Shown one piece after another: positions 1-9,590 of a stretch of DNA of 15,442 nt. The first letter of the stretch is position 1, and every line of letters begins with the position of its first letter. Below the pieces are notes generated by a model, which was not told the DNA's origin, did not search any database, and worked only from the letters and a program-made list of their open reading frames with translations. Made by a program: the position numbers and the translations under genes. This stretch comes from Phlebiopsis flavidoalba. Taxonomy: Eukaryota; Basidiomycota; Agaricomycetes; Polyporales; Phanerochaetaceae. The stretch is taken from contig JAOCPU010000122.1 of the NCBI GenBank assembly GCA_035772785.1, positions 1 to 15,442 of the forward strand, given 5' to 3'.

Positions 1-437
1 TTATATCTAGTGAAGGACGTGGGTAGAACCATGGGTATCTCAGAGCCTACCCCTACCCATACCCACCAAAACCCATACCCACTGCCATGGGTGTGGGTTT
101 TTGAAGGGTACAGGTGGGTATAGGTAAGAACCATGGGTTTGGACCATTAAATCACTACAAAACACAAGGCAGGCATGTCATACAAGTCATAGAATATATA
201 CCAAACATGTATAATACTGCATAGAGCAATAGTACAATGCTCAAAAATGTGTTTATAATGTTTTCTATTAAAATACAGAATATTCCACCAAGTATCACAT
301 TGCTGATGTCAACTGGTGGGTTTTTGGTGGCGCCGGTACCGTGGGTTTTGGGATGGCTACCCCTACCCATACCCATAGGTACCCATACCCACAACCCACG
401 TGGGTTACCCATACCCATGTCCTTCACTACTTATATC
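1..437. mobile_element. hAT-type MITE with 8-bp target site duplication
   Basis: The element proper runs 8-429 (422 bp). Its ends are inverted copies of TAGTGAAGGACRTGGGTA at 8-25 and 412-429, matching at 17 of 18 positions. The flanks are TTATATC (1-7, first base outside the window) and CTTATATC (430-437), so the duplication is 8 bp, the size made by hAT transposases. The interior has no credible coding sequence. Both subterminal zones are packed with ACCCATACCC-like words on both strands, plus the palindrome ACCCACGTGGGT near 393; clustered words like these are typical of transposase binding regions. A small non-autonomous element mobilised in trans by a hAT transposase is the best reading. 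The partner family is not proven. Confidence 0.87.
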
Positions 438-789
438 ACCACTCCTTCACCCTGTCTCCTGTCACCAGTATATCGTCTCACCCTACAGTGTGTAGGCACT
501 CGTCAAACCAGCAAAAATGAGACACTCTCGTCTTCAACTGCGTGATGGGGATGCGCCACTTCCGATCGAGACGAGTCAGGCGGGTCTATCCAGCGGAAGT
601 AAACCCGCAAATTCGGTACGTCCCCTCAATTATCCAGGTCCCTCGATTACTCAGAGTCCCTCCAGAATCGTACCATTCCAATGGCGACTTCTGGGTCTTC
701 ACACGGATCACGCAAGCGGCAAGAGAGAGCTACCCGGTAGACCTTGAAGAGCTGCCAGTATCAGAGGCCTTTAAACGTTCACGCTCGCA
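438..789. other. Putative 5' region of the hAT element
   Basis: About 350 bp lie between the MITE and the first credible transposase-coding segment. The short open frames here have no recognisable domain and switch frame. It probably holds the leader and promoter of the hAT gene, and perhaps a frameshifted first coding part. I see no hAT terminal repeat here, so the left end of the hAT element is either further left than the window or destroyed. Confidence 0.4.
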
Positions 790-1495
790 GTGCCGACAAG
801 TTCGAGTCTCCCTTCCACCCACAGCGGCCACCTTCCCCACCGACCACGCTTCTCGTCTCTATGCCACGAAAGAAGAAGAGTCATCGCGGATTCCACTGGA
901 CGCAAGCGCAGGCGTGTCGAATCAGACCCAGGCAGCGGCGATGAAGACCGAACGTCAGCGGCCGGCCCTAGCAACACTCGCGCATCATCACCCGACTCAG
1001 AAATTGTTGAAGTCGCCGCTCCTACCACAGAACATTCGAAGCGAGAAGCGTTTGAGAAACGCTTCAATGTCGACGAACGCTCCACTGAGGAGGTTCTCAG
1101 TGCGTCCCATTTATAGCTGCATTACACCGTAAATACTGATGTTGCGAACAACCAAAATAGAAGAGCAACTCGAGTCCTGGAAGTCCGGTGTATATGACCA
1201 CTTCAAGCCCCCCACAATCAAGGAGCTCGCTGACGGGGGTGGTGAAGTATGTTTTCGTGTGCAAGCACAAACCGTAAGCCTTTACTATACTCTTGCGTCT
1301 ACTTTGCGTTGCTGATTAACCGCAACAGTAGTATATCAGTCTCTCTCGGGTACGCTGGGATGATTCCACCAGCAACCTCTCTCGGCATGTGAAGAACTGT
1401 GTCAGAGAACTCGCCCCCTCCAAGCAGCGCATTGAAGACTACGCGCACGGCTCGCGTTATACGAAATCGCGCTTCCGCTATCTGCTGGCGCTCTG
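790..1495 (+). pseudogene. hAT transposase, 5' part (disordered N-terminus and BED-like finger)
   Basis: This is the N-terminal part of a DNA transposase. The start is uncertain; the first ATG in this frame is at 790. Exon 1 encodes a polar, disordered stretch with a nuclear-localisation-like GRKRRRVE, ending at 1099. A plausible intron, 1100-1160 (GTGCGT, TACTGAT, AATAG), joins in frame to KEQLESWKSGVYDHFKPP. A second intron starts at 1274 (GTAAGC) and ends at 1328 or 1331. After it, RWDDSTSNLSRHVKNC carries the His and Cys of a BED-like zinc finger. The expected first half of the finger, YVFVCKHKP, is in the neighbouring frame after a G run near 1240, so there are probably two compensating one-base shifts. 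Coding then reads SRFRYLLAL and is cut at 1495 by the 3.47-kb insertion; it resumes at 4972. Confidence 0.82.
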
Positions 1496-1944
1496 CATCA
1501 GGAAAAATCCAGCCATTATTTAACGTTTTTTAATAGTTGAACTCCCAGCGAATGCAACTAATGACTGAGCATTTGTGGCTTATTATTTACCATCGTACCC
1601 CTAGTTCGTTCATTCCTGCATTCGGTGCATTTGGTGCATTCGCCAGCCATTCGCCAGCCATTCGCTGGCTGTTTTGGCAAGTATTATCTTGTTTATAAAT
1701 TTAGTTATTTGATGTATTCATGTATTTTCAATGTTTTACTATTAGATACATTCAGCTACTTAGCCAGTTTGATTATTACAACATTAGCCAGTTAAACTAA
1801 TTCTACTATTTGCCAGGTTCACATCATTAGATAGTTTGTAAATCATTCTTACTGAATCCACCAGTCAATCACCATTATAGATGTAAACACTGAATGCTCA
1901 TTATAGAGAAATGGTATATACAAATTGAGGGCCAGTATCAGCCC

Positions 1945-2520
1945 TCATCATGCTGTAGTTGGCCTCGTCGCGCGTTTGCCGCCCTTGTCGTGCCGTCATG
2001 CCGTTTTCATCCTTGGTGTGTTTGTCCTTATTGCGCCGTGGTCATTGTACGCTCCGCGCCGTCCGTGTCCCGTCGTGGCCGTTCACGCCGTGGTTGTCCT
2101 TGTTGTGCCGTGCTCGTGCTCGTTGTGTTGAGCTCGTCCTTGTCGTGCTCGTGCTCGTTGTGCTGCGGTCGTACTCGTCGTACTCGTCTTTGTTGCATCG
2201 TGGCCGTCCACGCGGAGGATGTTCTCGTCGTGGTCCTCGTCGAGATTGTCCTCGTTGCACTTATCCTCGTCGTGCTTGTCTTCGTCGTGCTGTGGTCATC
2301 CTTGTCGTCCTCGTCGTGGTCGTCCTCGTCGCGCCATGGGTTGTCCTCGTCGGGCTTGTCCTCGTCGCGCGCCGTGGTCGTCCCACGCGCCGCGCCGTCC
2401 ATGTGGCGTCGTGGCCGTCCAGCTGTGGCCCTCCTTGTGATGGTATCCGTTGCATACGTCCTCGTCGTGCGCGCCCTCATTGTGCTTGTCCCGTGTCATG
2501 GCCGTCTCGACAGCGGAAAG
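1945..2520. repeat. Degenerate GTCCTCGTCGTG-type minisatellite
   Basis: Dense imperfect repetition of CTCGTCGTG, GTCCTCGTC and close variants with trinucleotide periodicity. It opens long reading frames in several frames on both strands (Val/Leu/Ser/Arg-rich on +, Arg/Thr/Asp-rich on -). Such frames come from the repeat rather than from selection for a protein. It lies in the GC-rich core of the 3.47-kb element. Confidence 0.8.
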
Positions 2521-4460
2521 GCCGTGTGTTGCGCCCGAACCGTCTTGTGCTCGTCGTTGCGATGGCGCGACCCACTGGGCGACGGCATCATTCGCGAGGG
2601 ATCTGTAACCGTCCGCGCGATCAACCGAAGGTCGACACCACCCAGGCGCGTGTGTTGTGTGTTTGAAGTAAACCTGGGCCAGTCTTGGCTCCCAAGCGTC
2701 TTCGGGCTTCGTTTCTGCGCATGGGAGGGGCCTGTGGGCAGGGGTAGTGGTTGGATGGCAAGGCAGGAGATGCACCTGGGGTCGTCTCGAGCTCGCGGAC
2801 TCGCAGTTACCGAGAAAAAAACGCTGAATGAATTGCTGACACACCTTTGTAGAGAATTTTTACACGCCCTTGAAAGGCGTATGTGCGATATAGTCCGGAG
2901 CGCGGTCGCGAGAATTCAGTCGCGGCTCCCCGCGTGCGCGGGGGGAGAATATGCCACGCACCTTGGCCACCGAGCCCGCAGGCTCGTTGGCATCCACACC
3001 AGGCCACCCCTGCGTGCCCTGTGGACCTTCCACACCCCCCATGATGCTTGCTGAGTGCGAGCATCGCCGCTCTTGAAGCGGCACGGCCCGAGGTGGTTGA
3101 GGTCGTGCGTGCGCGTGTTGAACGGCGCCCGGGCGGTGACGGTGGCGGAGAAGCTGGAGAATTGAGGAGAAGGGAGAAGAGACTTCAGAGACTTCCTATG
3201 GAAGTCTCTGAGCAAGAACGAAAGCAAGAACAGCCGCCATGGTCTCGTGAGTGAACGACGGCGGAGGATGGGAGCGAGAGACAGAGCGTCACGAGCAGCA
3301 TCCAGACTTGAACATCGGCGCGTGAGCGCAAGCGCCCGTGCTCGCCTTACGTTATACCCGGCCTCCACCGTCGGCCGTCGTTACGCAGAGAACGCGCGGT
3401 TCCCCTGCTACTCTCTCGTCTTGCACAAGGGCTCCTTTGGGGGGGCTCTTGATGGACTCTCTCTTTTACTTCAACGCCCCCGACAGGCCTCGACTGCCCT
3501 CGAAAAAAAGCCCATCCCAGCGCAGCATGCAGCGCATCTCTGGCAAACCTCGCTCTCGCTGGCCTACTCATTGAACCCACCGCGGCCACGGCTTTCACTC
3601 ACCAGCACCTCTTGATACACAAGACGACACTTCAAGAGTGTCAGGGACGGCCGGGTAGGTGCCGCTGGGCGCACGATCCGGTCTCCTGCGGGACGAACGA
3701 CGCCTGCGGGCTCGACGGCACGAGGTGAGTAAGACCACCGCTTTGCCGTCTTCATGTGCCGACCCCCAGCCAACCCTCCTGTGCGCGTATGTGCAAACGT
3801 ACGCTGCTTGTGGTCAGCAAGCGTCGGCCTGACACGCTGGTCGTCGTCTATATCCTCTCGCCCCCGCCCCAATGGTCGCGCCCTCAAGCCCCCGCGCCCT
3901 CACACCGCGCCCTCACCTTCGAACCCCCGGGCCCTACCCCTGCCCGGGGGGGAATCTGGCGGCGCATCCTCCTGTCAATGCCATCATCGCCGCCCCTCGG
4001 CGCCCTCGTCACACATGCCGCACTATCGCACTCTCGCCACTCCACGGCTCCTACCCTCGCGCTCACGCCATTCCACCACCGTCCTCGACCTTGCCCTCTT
4101 GCGCTGCCAAGACCTTACCCTATCGCGCTCGCGACCGTTTCCGAACTTCGTATCCGCGAGCTCTCGCATCCCTCGCTTAGGCTCTGCAGCCCTCGCTCTC
4201 GCCACCCGCGCCGTGGCATCCGCCGCGGCCCCCTCCTCGCGCTGGCGCTTGGGTCCCCGTGCCTGTACACCGCGATCGGTCCCGCGCCGTCGCTGTCACT
4301 ATGGCGCCCTGCGCATTCTCGTGGTCACGCCACCACGCCGTCGCCGTAGTCGCCATCCCACCTCCACACCAATCATGTCCTCGCTGTCGACATTGTCCCC
4401 ACAAGGCGCTGTCAGCCTCGTTCTCGCGCGCCGTTGCATTGCTGACCTTGTGTCCATATT
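2521..4460. other. GC-rich core of the 3.47-kb element, no recognised gene
   Basis: Roughly 1.9 kb of GC-rich sequence. It contains long but low-complexity open frames (Arg/Ser/Pro-rich) on both strands, none with a domain I recognise. 3860-4300 is strongly C-rich on +, with repeated CCCTCGCGCTC-like words. A perfect 10-bp inverted repeat, AGAGACTTCC-TAT-GGAAGTCTCT, sits at 3187-3209. It may be captured host sequence or expanded non-coding DNA inside a non-autonomous transposon. Confidence 0.5.
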
Positions 4461-4971
4461 TTAGCATTCTATACATCCCTTGTAGTTAGACTGATTGTCT
4501 TAAAATAGCTGTGAAGTACTTGGGTTTAGGCAATGAGAGTGTATAGTTGAAGACCACACTCACTGAATCACTAAACAGCTGTCAAATGTAGTATAAACTC
4601 AAGAATGTTGTTTAATAGAGTAACTGATAGCAAATGTCTAGCAAACTATATGGTAATGCCTAATAGGAAGTAATGCATCCCTGAATGTAAAAATGACAAA
4701 AAAGAGCCAAAATAAACTGTGAATTAATCATGAATGCACAAATGAAAGGTAATAGTCAAATAAAGTGATAATGAACAAAGAACATGTTAATGTATAGGTA
4801 ATATCACTAATGATTGAATGGTTGGATAATGACTGGTGAATGCAGGAAACAGTGGCAAACTTGTGGCAAATGCAGCGAATGCAACAAATGCCAGGCGAAT
4901 GCCACAAATGATGGAGAAAACTGTTGAGCATTAATTAATGTTAAATAATTGGAGGATTTTTCCTGATGCTG

Positions 4972-7251
4972 GATATCACGTCGCGCGCGGCCGTTTGTCA
5001 TCGTTCAGGATGCAGAGTTGGTAGAGATCTTCCAAATGCTCTACGCGAAGGTGGAGATTCCCCATCCCACAACGGTGTCACGCGACGTCAAGGAGATGTT
5101 TGAACTCACGCGCAAGAGCGTTAGCCTCCCTTCTACAGGTAAGTATCCACTGCTGTCGAGTCATCTTGATGGATGCTGATGTACTTCACTGTCACAGGCT
5201 CATCCTGGACGGCTGCATCTTTGCGTGGATGGCTGGACATTCTCTCCGAACGTGATATCGTTCCTTGGTGTCACCATCCAGCGCGTTGTGGGCCCGGAAC
5301 TCGAGGTTTTCATCCTCGACTCATCAAACTCACAAAAGGCCACACCGGAGTTTACCTAGCTGAACAGCTCGCAAAATGCCTGAAGGATTATGAAATTGAA
5401 AAGAAGGTACGAGCTAGTATGGCTGTCTTCATACCCTTTTACACTTCTGACTAGTCCTTCAACAACTCCAGATCCTCGGCATCACTGCAGACAATGCATC
5501 CAACAATGACACTATGGTGTCAGAGCTGGATGTCCTCGGCGGGATGAATAGCACAGAGACCCGCGTGCGATGCTTTGCGCACGTGTGGAATCTTGTTGTA
5601 AAGGTACTTAACCCTATCTCTCTGTGTGACGTATATTCTAATTGGCTGGTGTGCGCATATTTCCAGGCTATCATTGCGCCGTTCACAAAACGCCGCACGA
5701 AGCCCACGGAACGGCGACAACGAGGACGAAGATGATGTCGACGCCGCCATCGATGCCCTCCTTACTGCCGACACTATCGACAACGAGACGAACGATGATG
5801 ACGACGACAACGAGCTTGACGTCGATGCCGATCGGGAGCGTGCTGACGAGGAGGAGATCGAGGCAATTATCCGAGAGGTTGAAGCAGCGCACAGCCTCAC
5901 TCGTGAGGATGAGCAGCTTGGCCGTCATGCCGTCACCAAGGTATGTGGCTGCCGTTCGGTGTTACGCTTCATCTAGATACTGATAGTGTTTCGTTTTACC
6001 GCGTTAGCTGACAGAACTAGCCAAGAAAGTCTTCCACTCACCGACAATGCGATCGGACGAGGACTTGGGGTCTTCGTGCGACGACGGCCCATATTGCCGC
6101 GCAAGGAAATGGTCCCCGCTCTGTCAAGAACACAATGGAACTCACTCGCAGAGGCAATCAAGCGAGCGCTCGACCTTCGCGCGGCATTAGAGAAGTTCTT
6201 CAACCTTGCCAAGTATGGCAAAGGCCGCACCGACCTCCGTGCGTACAAGCTCACCGAAGACAAATGGCTGTTACTCCTCCAACTATGGCAGGTCCTTGAT
6301 GTAGGTTTTTCCTTGGTGCGGTCAATATTCTTTACTAATGCAGCACTTGGCAGGCTTTTCTGCAGGCAACACAGCGAGTATCAACGAAGTCTCAGCCGCT
6401 GCTACACCAGGTCATCCCCCTCATCGACGTCCTCACCGGCCACCTTGAAACCGTGGTGGCCAATCGAGATCTCCTGATGGTCATCCGGGCCGCGGCCGGT
6501 CTACCGCGCGCGGCTCTTAGCCGTCCTCAACAAGTATTACAGCAAGACGGATGACTCAGTCATGTATCGAATTGCAAATAAGTGAGTCTTTTGCTCGAAT
6601 GGTTTCGCTGCTCGCAGACTTACCTTGCTCCACAAATCCTCATCCACGCTGCAAGCTGGACTACTTTCGTCGACAGAAGTGGCCTTCGACTGGATTGAAG
6701 AGGCCAAACGACTGCTTCGCAAGTACTGGGAGGCCCCACTACAAGGTTGTCGAAGTGGCACCCCGCGCAGCTCCGGCGACACCTATGGTATGTGCTATCT
6801 ACACCCACCATCAGTTTTGACACAATTCTGACATCTTTGCCACAGTCTTTCAACCCGAATGACTTATTCGCCGACGTTGACTCCTTCAACGTGTCTTCAA
6901 GCGATCAAGATCCCATCGACGAGTACTTGGAATCCCCAATCCTCGGCCACGTCACCGATCCCATCGCCTTCTGGCATGGCCAGCTCGCAAGCCGGACACC
7001 CCCTTGCTCAGATGGGACTGGACTTTCTGTCTGTCCCAGCTGCTTCTGTTGACGTGGAGTGCGCCTTCTCGCGTGGTGGGCTTACGGTCTCCAAACGACG
7101 TCACGCACTCAGCGACGAGTCCGTCCGTGCGGCAACGGTGTTGGGGTCGTAGGCTTCAGTCAAAGGGCTCGTGCCCGAAGCTGATATTCTCAAGGCGTTC
7201 GGCGACAAGAAAAGCATATACCGGCCGGCCAACCACGCAAGGACAGGGTAG
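4972..7251 (+). pseudogene. hAT transposase, catalytic core and dimerisation domain
   Basis: This continues the gene broken at 1495. The RNase H-like core is visible in pieces: HLCVDGWTF near 5218 with the first conserved Asp, GITADNASNN at 5481-5510 with the second, and RVRCFAHVWNL near 5560. An acidic, Asp/Glu-rich insert follows (about 5710-5940), then WNSLAEAIKRALDLRAAL (about 6136), HPRCKLDYF (about 6640), and the hAT C-terminal dimerisation block DVECAFSRGGLTVSKRRH (about 7051). Short introns are plausible at 5139-5197, 5407-5471, 5604-5666, 5941-6007 and 6301-6353, most of them with GT..AG ends. Damage: one-base shifts near 5128 (C run), 5323, 5690, 6510, 6690 and 6990, and an in-frame TAG at 7150 (VLGS*ASVKGLV) where the family normally has Trp. 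The ancestral stop is 7249-7251. This copy cannot make transposase. Confidence 0.92.
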
Positions 7252-7798
7252 GTGACGTGGCGGCCGGCACTGCCAGCGACGGTGCCACTGCGGTCAACGC
7301 CATCGTTGTGTAGTAGTTGTAATAAGTAAAACATATGTATGAGAGCCAATAAATAAGGTATCTATTTACAAGACTTTACATGCGGGCTTCTCTTTTTTGA
7401 ATCCACTCCTCAATGCCTTCGCGTCGTGCACCGTTGAGACTTTCCCAACACACGCCTTCCCGATTTGGTCGGGCTCTGGGCGCGTCTAACGCCACCACGA
7501 TGGGCGGCTTTCTATAACGGGCATGGTGATGATGACTGAGTTCTCGTCTACTGTGTAAAAAACTAACTTACCCGTTGCTCCCTAGGGTTCTCAGCACTCA
7601 AAAGTCATAAAACTCGATGTGTGATATTGTGCACAGGTACCGCAGGTCAACCCGCCATACCCCAAACCCAGCACCCAGATCTGGGCAAGACCTTTACCTG
7701 TGGGTGATAATAACCCGCGGGTCCGTATATACCTGCGGGTATCTCTCACGGCTCAAACCCATGAGTACTCGGGGTCACCCGGACTCGTGCAGAGCTTT
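7252..7798. other. 3' non-coding part and probable right end of the hAT element
   Basis: No gene is visible. AATAAA near 7347 could serve polyadenylation. From about 7640 the sequence fills with palindromes: CCCAGATCTGGG, ACCCGCGGGT and TACCTGCGGGTA, like the ACCC..GGGT words of the MITE at 8-429. Around 7798 it changes abruptly into gypsy integrase coding (HWY at 7799-7807, minus strand), so the hAT right terminus is probably about 7790-7798 (…GACTCGTGCAGAGCTTT). No matching left end is in the window. Confidence 0.6.
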
Positions 7799-9590
7799 AT
7801 ACCAATGCTACACGAAGAACAACTCGGCGAATTCCTCCGCTGAGATGTCCGTACGGCAAGGCACGCAGCGAAAGTCGGAATTCAGGCGATCTGTCATCGT
7901 CACGATGCAGTCCATCCCTTCGTCCTTGGGGAGCGGTCTGATGAAATCAATCGCAACAGATTCATAGCGACCGTCAGATACGGGAAAGCGGGGTGCAGCA
8001 GGCCAGGTGGGCGACGGATTTTGAGCGATCCTTGTTGCGCTGACAATCCTCGCACGAGGGCAACGTAGAGCTTCTCGAGCTCCTGACGCATGTCCTGCGG
8101 CCAATAAAAGGCGTCACGGGATTGCGCCGTATGACTTCTCACTGCCGAAGTGCCCTAAGAAATCATGAGCGAGACGGAAAAACCGCCTTGCGCAGATCAG
8201 TCACCCGCGGAATGACAAGTCTGTCACCCACGTAAAGCAAACCGTTCCGTGCGGCAATCCCGTTGGTATGTCGGCCGTCCAGTAACCCCTTGCGCAGCGC
8301 AGACAATGCAGACAGGCCCTCACCGTTTTCCCCCCAGCAGCGTCCTTCGCCTCAGCATTCCACAGCGTGTCCACCAACTTCCGCGTCCAACTATCTTCCT
8401 CATAACCATCGCTGATCCGCGTCAACCAGACCGGATCAGTGGCTACGCGTAGCGAACCACGCGTAGCCCTCGTAGCGCATTACGCTTCGCCGTTCAGTCT
8501 GCACGTCCTGGACAGCGGGGATGCGATGTGCGCGGGACGCACGGCCGAGCCGTCGTAAGGCGGCCACCACCGGCGGCGGCCAAGGCCAGCGCGACATCAA
8601 GTCGGCAGGGGTGTTCAGAGGTCCCGGGATATAATGAATGTGTAATCGTACTGGGATAAAAATTCCTGCCAATGCGCCTGTCGGCGGGATAAATGTTTCT
8701 GCTCGTCAAAGTTCTCCAACGTCTTGTGGTTGGTGTACACCTCGATAGGTACGCCAATGAGGTCGGTACGCCACTTCTTCAATGCACGGATGATCGAGAA
8801 GAGTTCCTTCTCGTGTACAGGGTAGTTGAGCGCAGCGCCGTGAAGCTGCTGTGATTCGAACGCAACCGGCCTTGCTGATTCCACTGCACGTCTGGACAGC
8901 GGGCGAGTGCGCGGGACGCACGGCGGAGCCGTCGTAAGGCGGCCACCCACTGGCGGCGGCCAAGGCCAGCGCGACATCGAGTCGGCAGGGGTGTTCAGAG
9001 GTCCGGATATAATGAATGGTGTAATCGTACTGGGATAAAAATTCCTGCCAATGCGCCTGTCGGCGGGATAAATGTTTCTGCTCGTCAAAGTTCTCCAACG
9101 TCTTGTGGTCGGTATACACCTCGATAGGTACGCCAATGAGGTCGGTACGCCACTTCTTCAATGCACGGATGATCGAGAAGAGTTCCTTCTCGTGTACAGG
9201 GTAGTTGAGCGCAGCGCCGTGAAGCTGCTGTGATTCGAACGCAACCGGCCTTGCTGATTCCAAAGACTCGCCGTAAGTCAAAACAGCTCCGGTGCACCTG
9301 TCGCTCGCATCACATGAGACGAAGATGCGGTTGTTGCCCATGTGGTTGTGGTCGATAACAGTCAGACACTCCGCCGAAGTGACTAACTGTTTCACTGCGT
9401 TGAACGCCTGTTGGCGTCGGTCCAGCCATGCAAAGTCCGTCTCGGCCTCCTTCGTCGTCAAAGGGGTGAGTACGTCTGTGTACTGTGCAAGCCCCGGCAG
9501 GTGTTGCGCCATGTAACGCACCACCCCCAGGAAACCCGCGGACATGTGAGGCGCATGTCGGTGTCGGCCATTCGACCACCAGAGCATGTA
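7799..9590 (-). pseudogene. Ty3/gypsy retrotransposon pol remnant (RT end, RNase H, integrase)
   Basis: The remnant is a piece of an LTR retrotransposon polyprotein. Along the minus strand: the end of reverse transcriptase (FLGVVRYMAQHLPGLAQYT, near 9510), RNase H (FVSCDASD, HEKELFSIIRALKKWRTDL, VYTDHKTLENF), and its closing IPGPLNTPADLMSRW (about 8620). Next come the integrase zinc finger (His pair in LAHDFLGHF near 8160; CEDCQRNK near 8048, in a shifted frame) and the start of the integrase core (VAIDFIRPLPKDEG, near 7950, with the first catalytic Asp). Coding ends after ELFFV with an in-frame TAG at 7808, then HWY, and stops at the hAT boundary. The second Asp, the Glu and any LTR are absent. 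Frameshifts occur near 8175 and 8055, and the RNase H segment is duplicated. Nonfunctional. Confidence 0.93.
8499..9261. repeat. Tandem duplication of about 380 bp in gypsy RNase H
   Basis: Two direct, adjacent, near-identical copies: 8499-8882 and 8884-9261. Both begin CTGCACGTC and end CTTGCTGATTCC. They differ mostly by small indels (CGTCCTGG/CGTCTGG, GGTCCCGGGA/GGTCCGGA, GAATGTG/GAATGGTG) plus a few substitutions. Each copy carries the same RNase H segment, so the pol remnant seems to have two RNase H domains in a row. The similarity implies a recent event or an assembly duplication. Confidence 0.95.

Larger units (their letters stand above)
1493..4971. mobile_element. 3.47-kb TIR DNA element inserted in the hAT transposase exon
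   Basis: The element spans 1496-4968. Its ends are inverted repeats starting CATCAGGAAAAATCC, 15 bp perfect and then imperfect to about 46 bp (shared ATTATTTAAC and TTAAT blocks). CTG flanks both sides (1493-1495, 4969-4971). Removing the element plus one CTG rejoins the hAT exon in frame (LLAL then WISRRARPF). Subterminal zones hold repeated GAATGC/GCATTC words in opposite orientation overall, plus an identical 11-mer GCGAATGCAAC at 1549 and 4875. Ends of about 400-500 bp are AT-rich; the 2.5-kb middle is GC-rich and has no recognisable transposase. A 3-bp duplication with subterminal repeats suggests a non-autonomous CACTA-like or PIF/Harbinger-like element, but the superfamily is not settled. 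A duplication of zero with a CTGCTGG ancestor also keeps the frame. Confidence 0.85.

Noticed and set aside
1..437. TACCC/ACCCATA words as degenerate telomeric repeat
   Set aside because: They are arranged symmetrically inside a MITE with clear terminal repeats and an 8-bp duplication; the unit differs from TTAGGG.
1894..3054. 386-codon open frame on +
   Set aside because: It runs through the GTCCTCGTC repeat; overlapping frames on both strands are open as well, and the composition is low-complexity. No domain.
3754..4464. 236-codon and overlapping Arg/Pro/Ser-rich frames
   Set aside because: Caused by C-rich sequence with few stops; several frames and both strands are open at once, with no family resemblance.
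7617..7967. 116-codon + strand frame across the hAT/gypsy boundary
   Set aside because: It crosses two unrelated elements and is antisense to clear integrase coding.
8499..9261. Dual RNase H domain as in some LTR elements
   Set aside because: The two segments are near-identical at the DNA level, so this is a tandem duplication rather than two diverged domains.
8499..9261. CRISPR-like direct repeats
   Set aside because: There are only two units of about 380 bp with no spacers; no short regular repeats occur anywhere in the window, and the source is eukaryotic.
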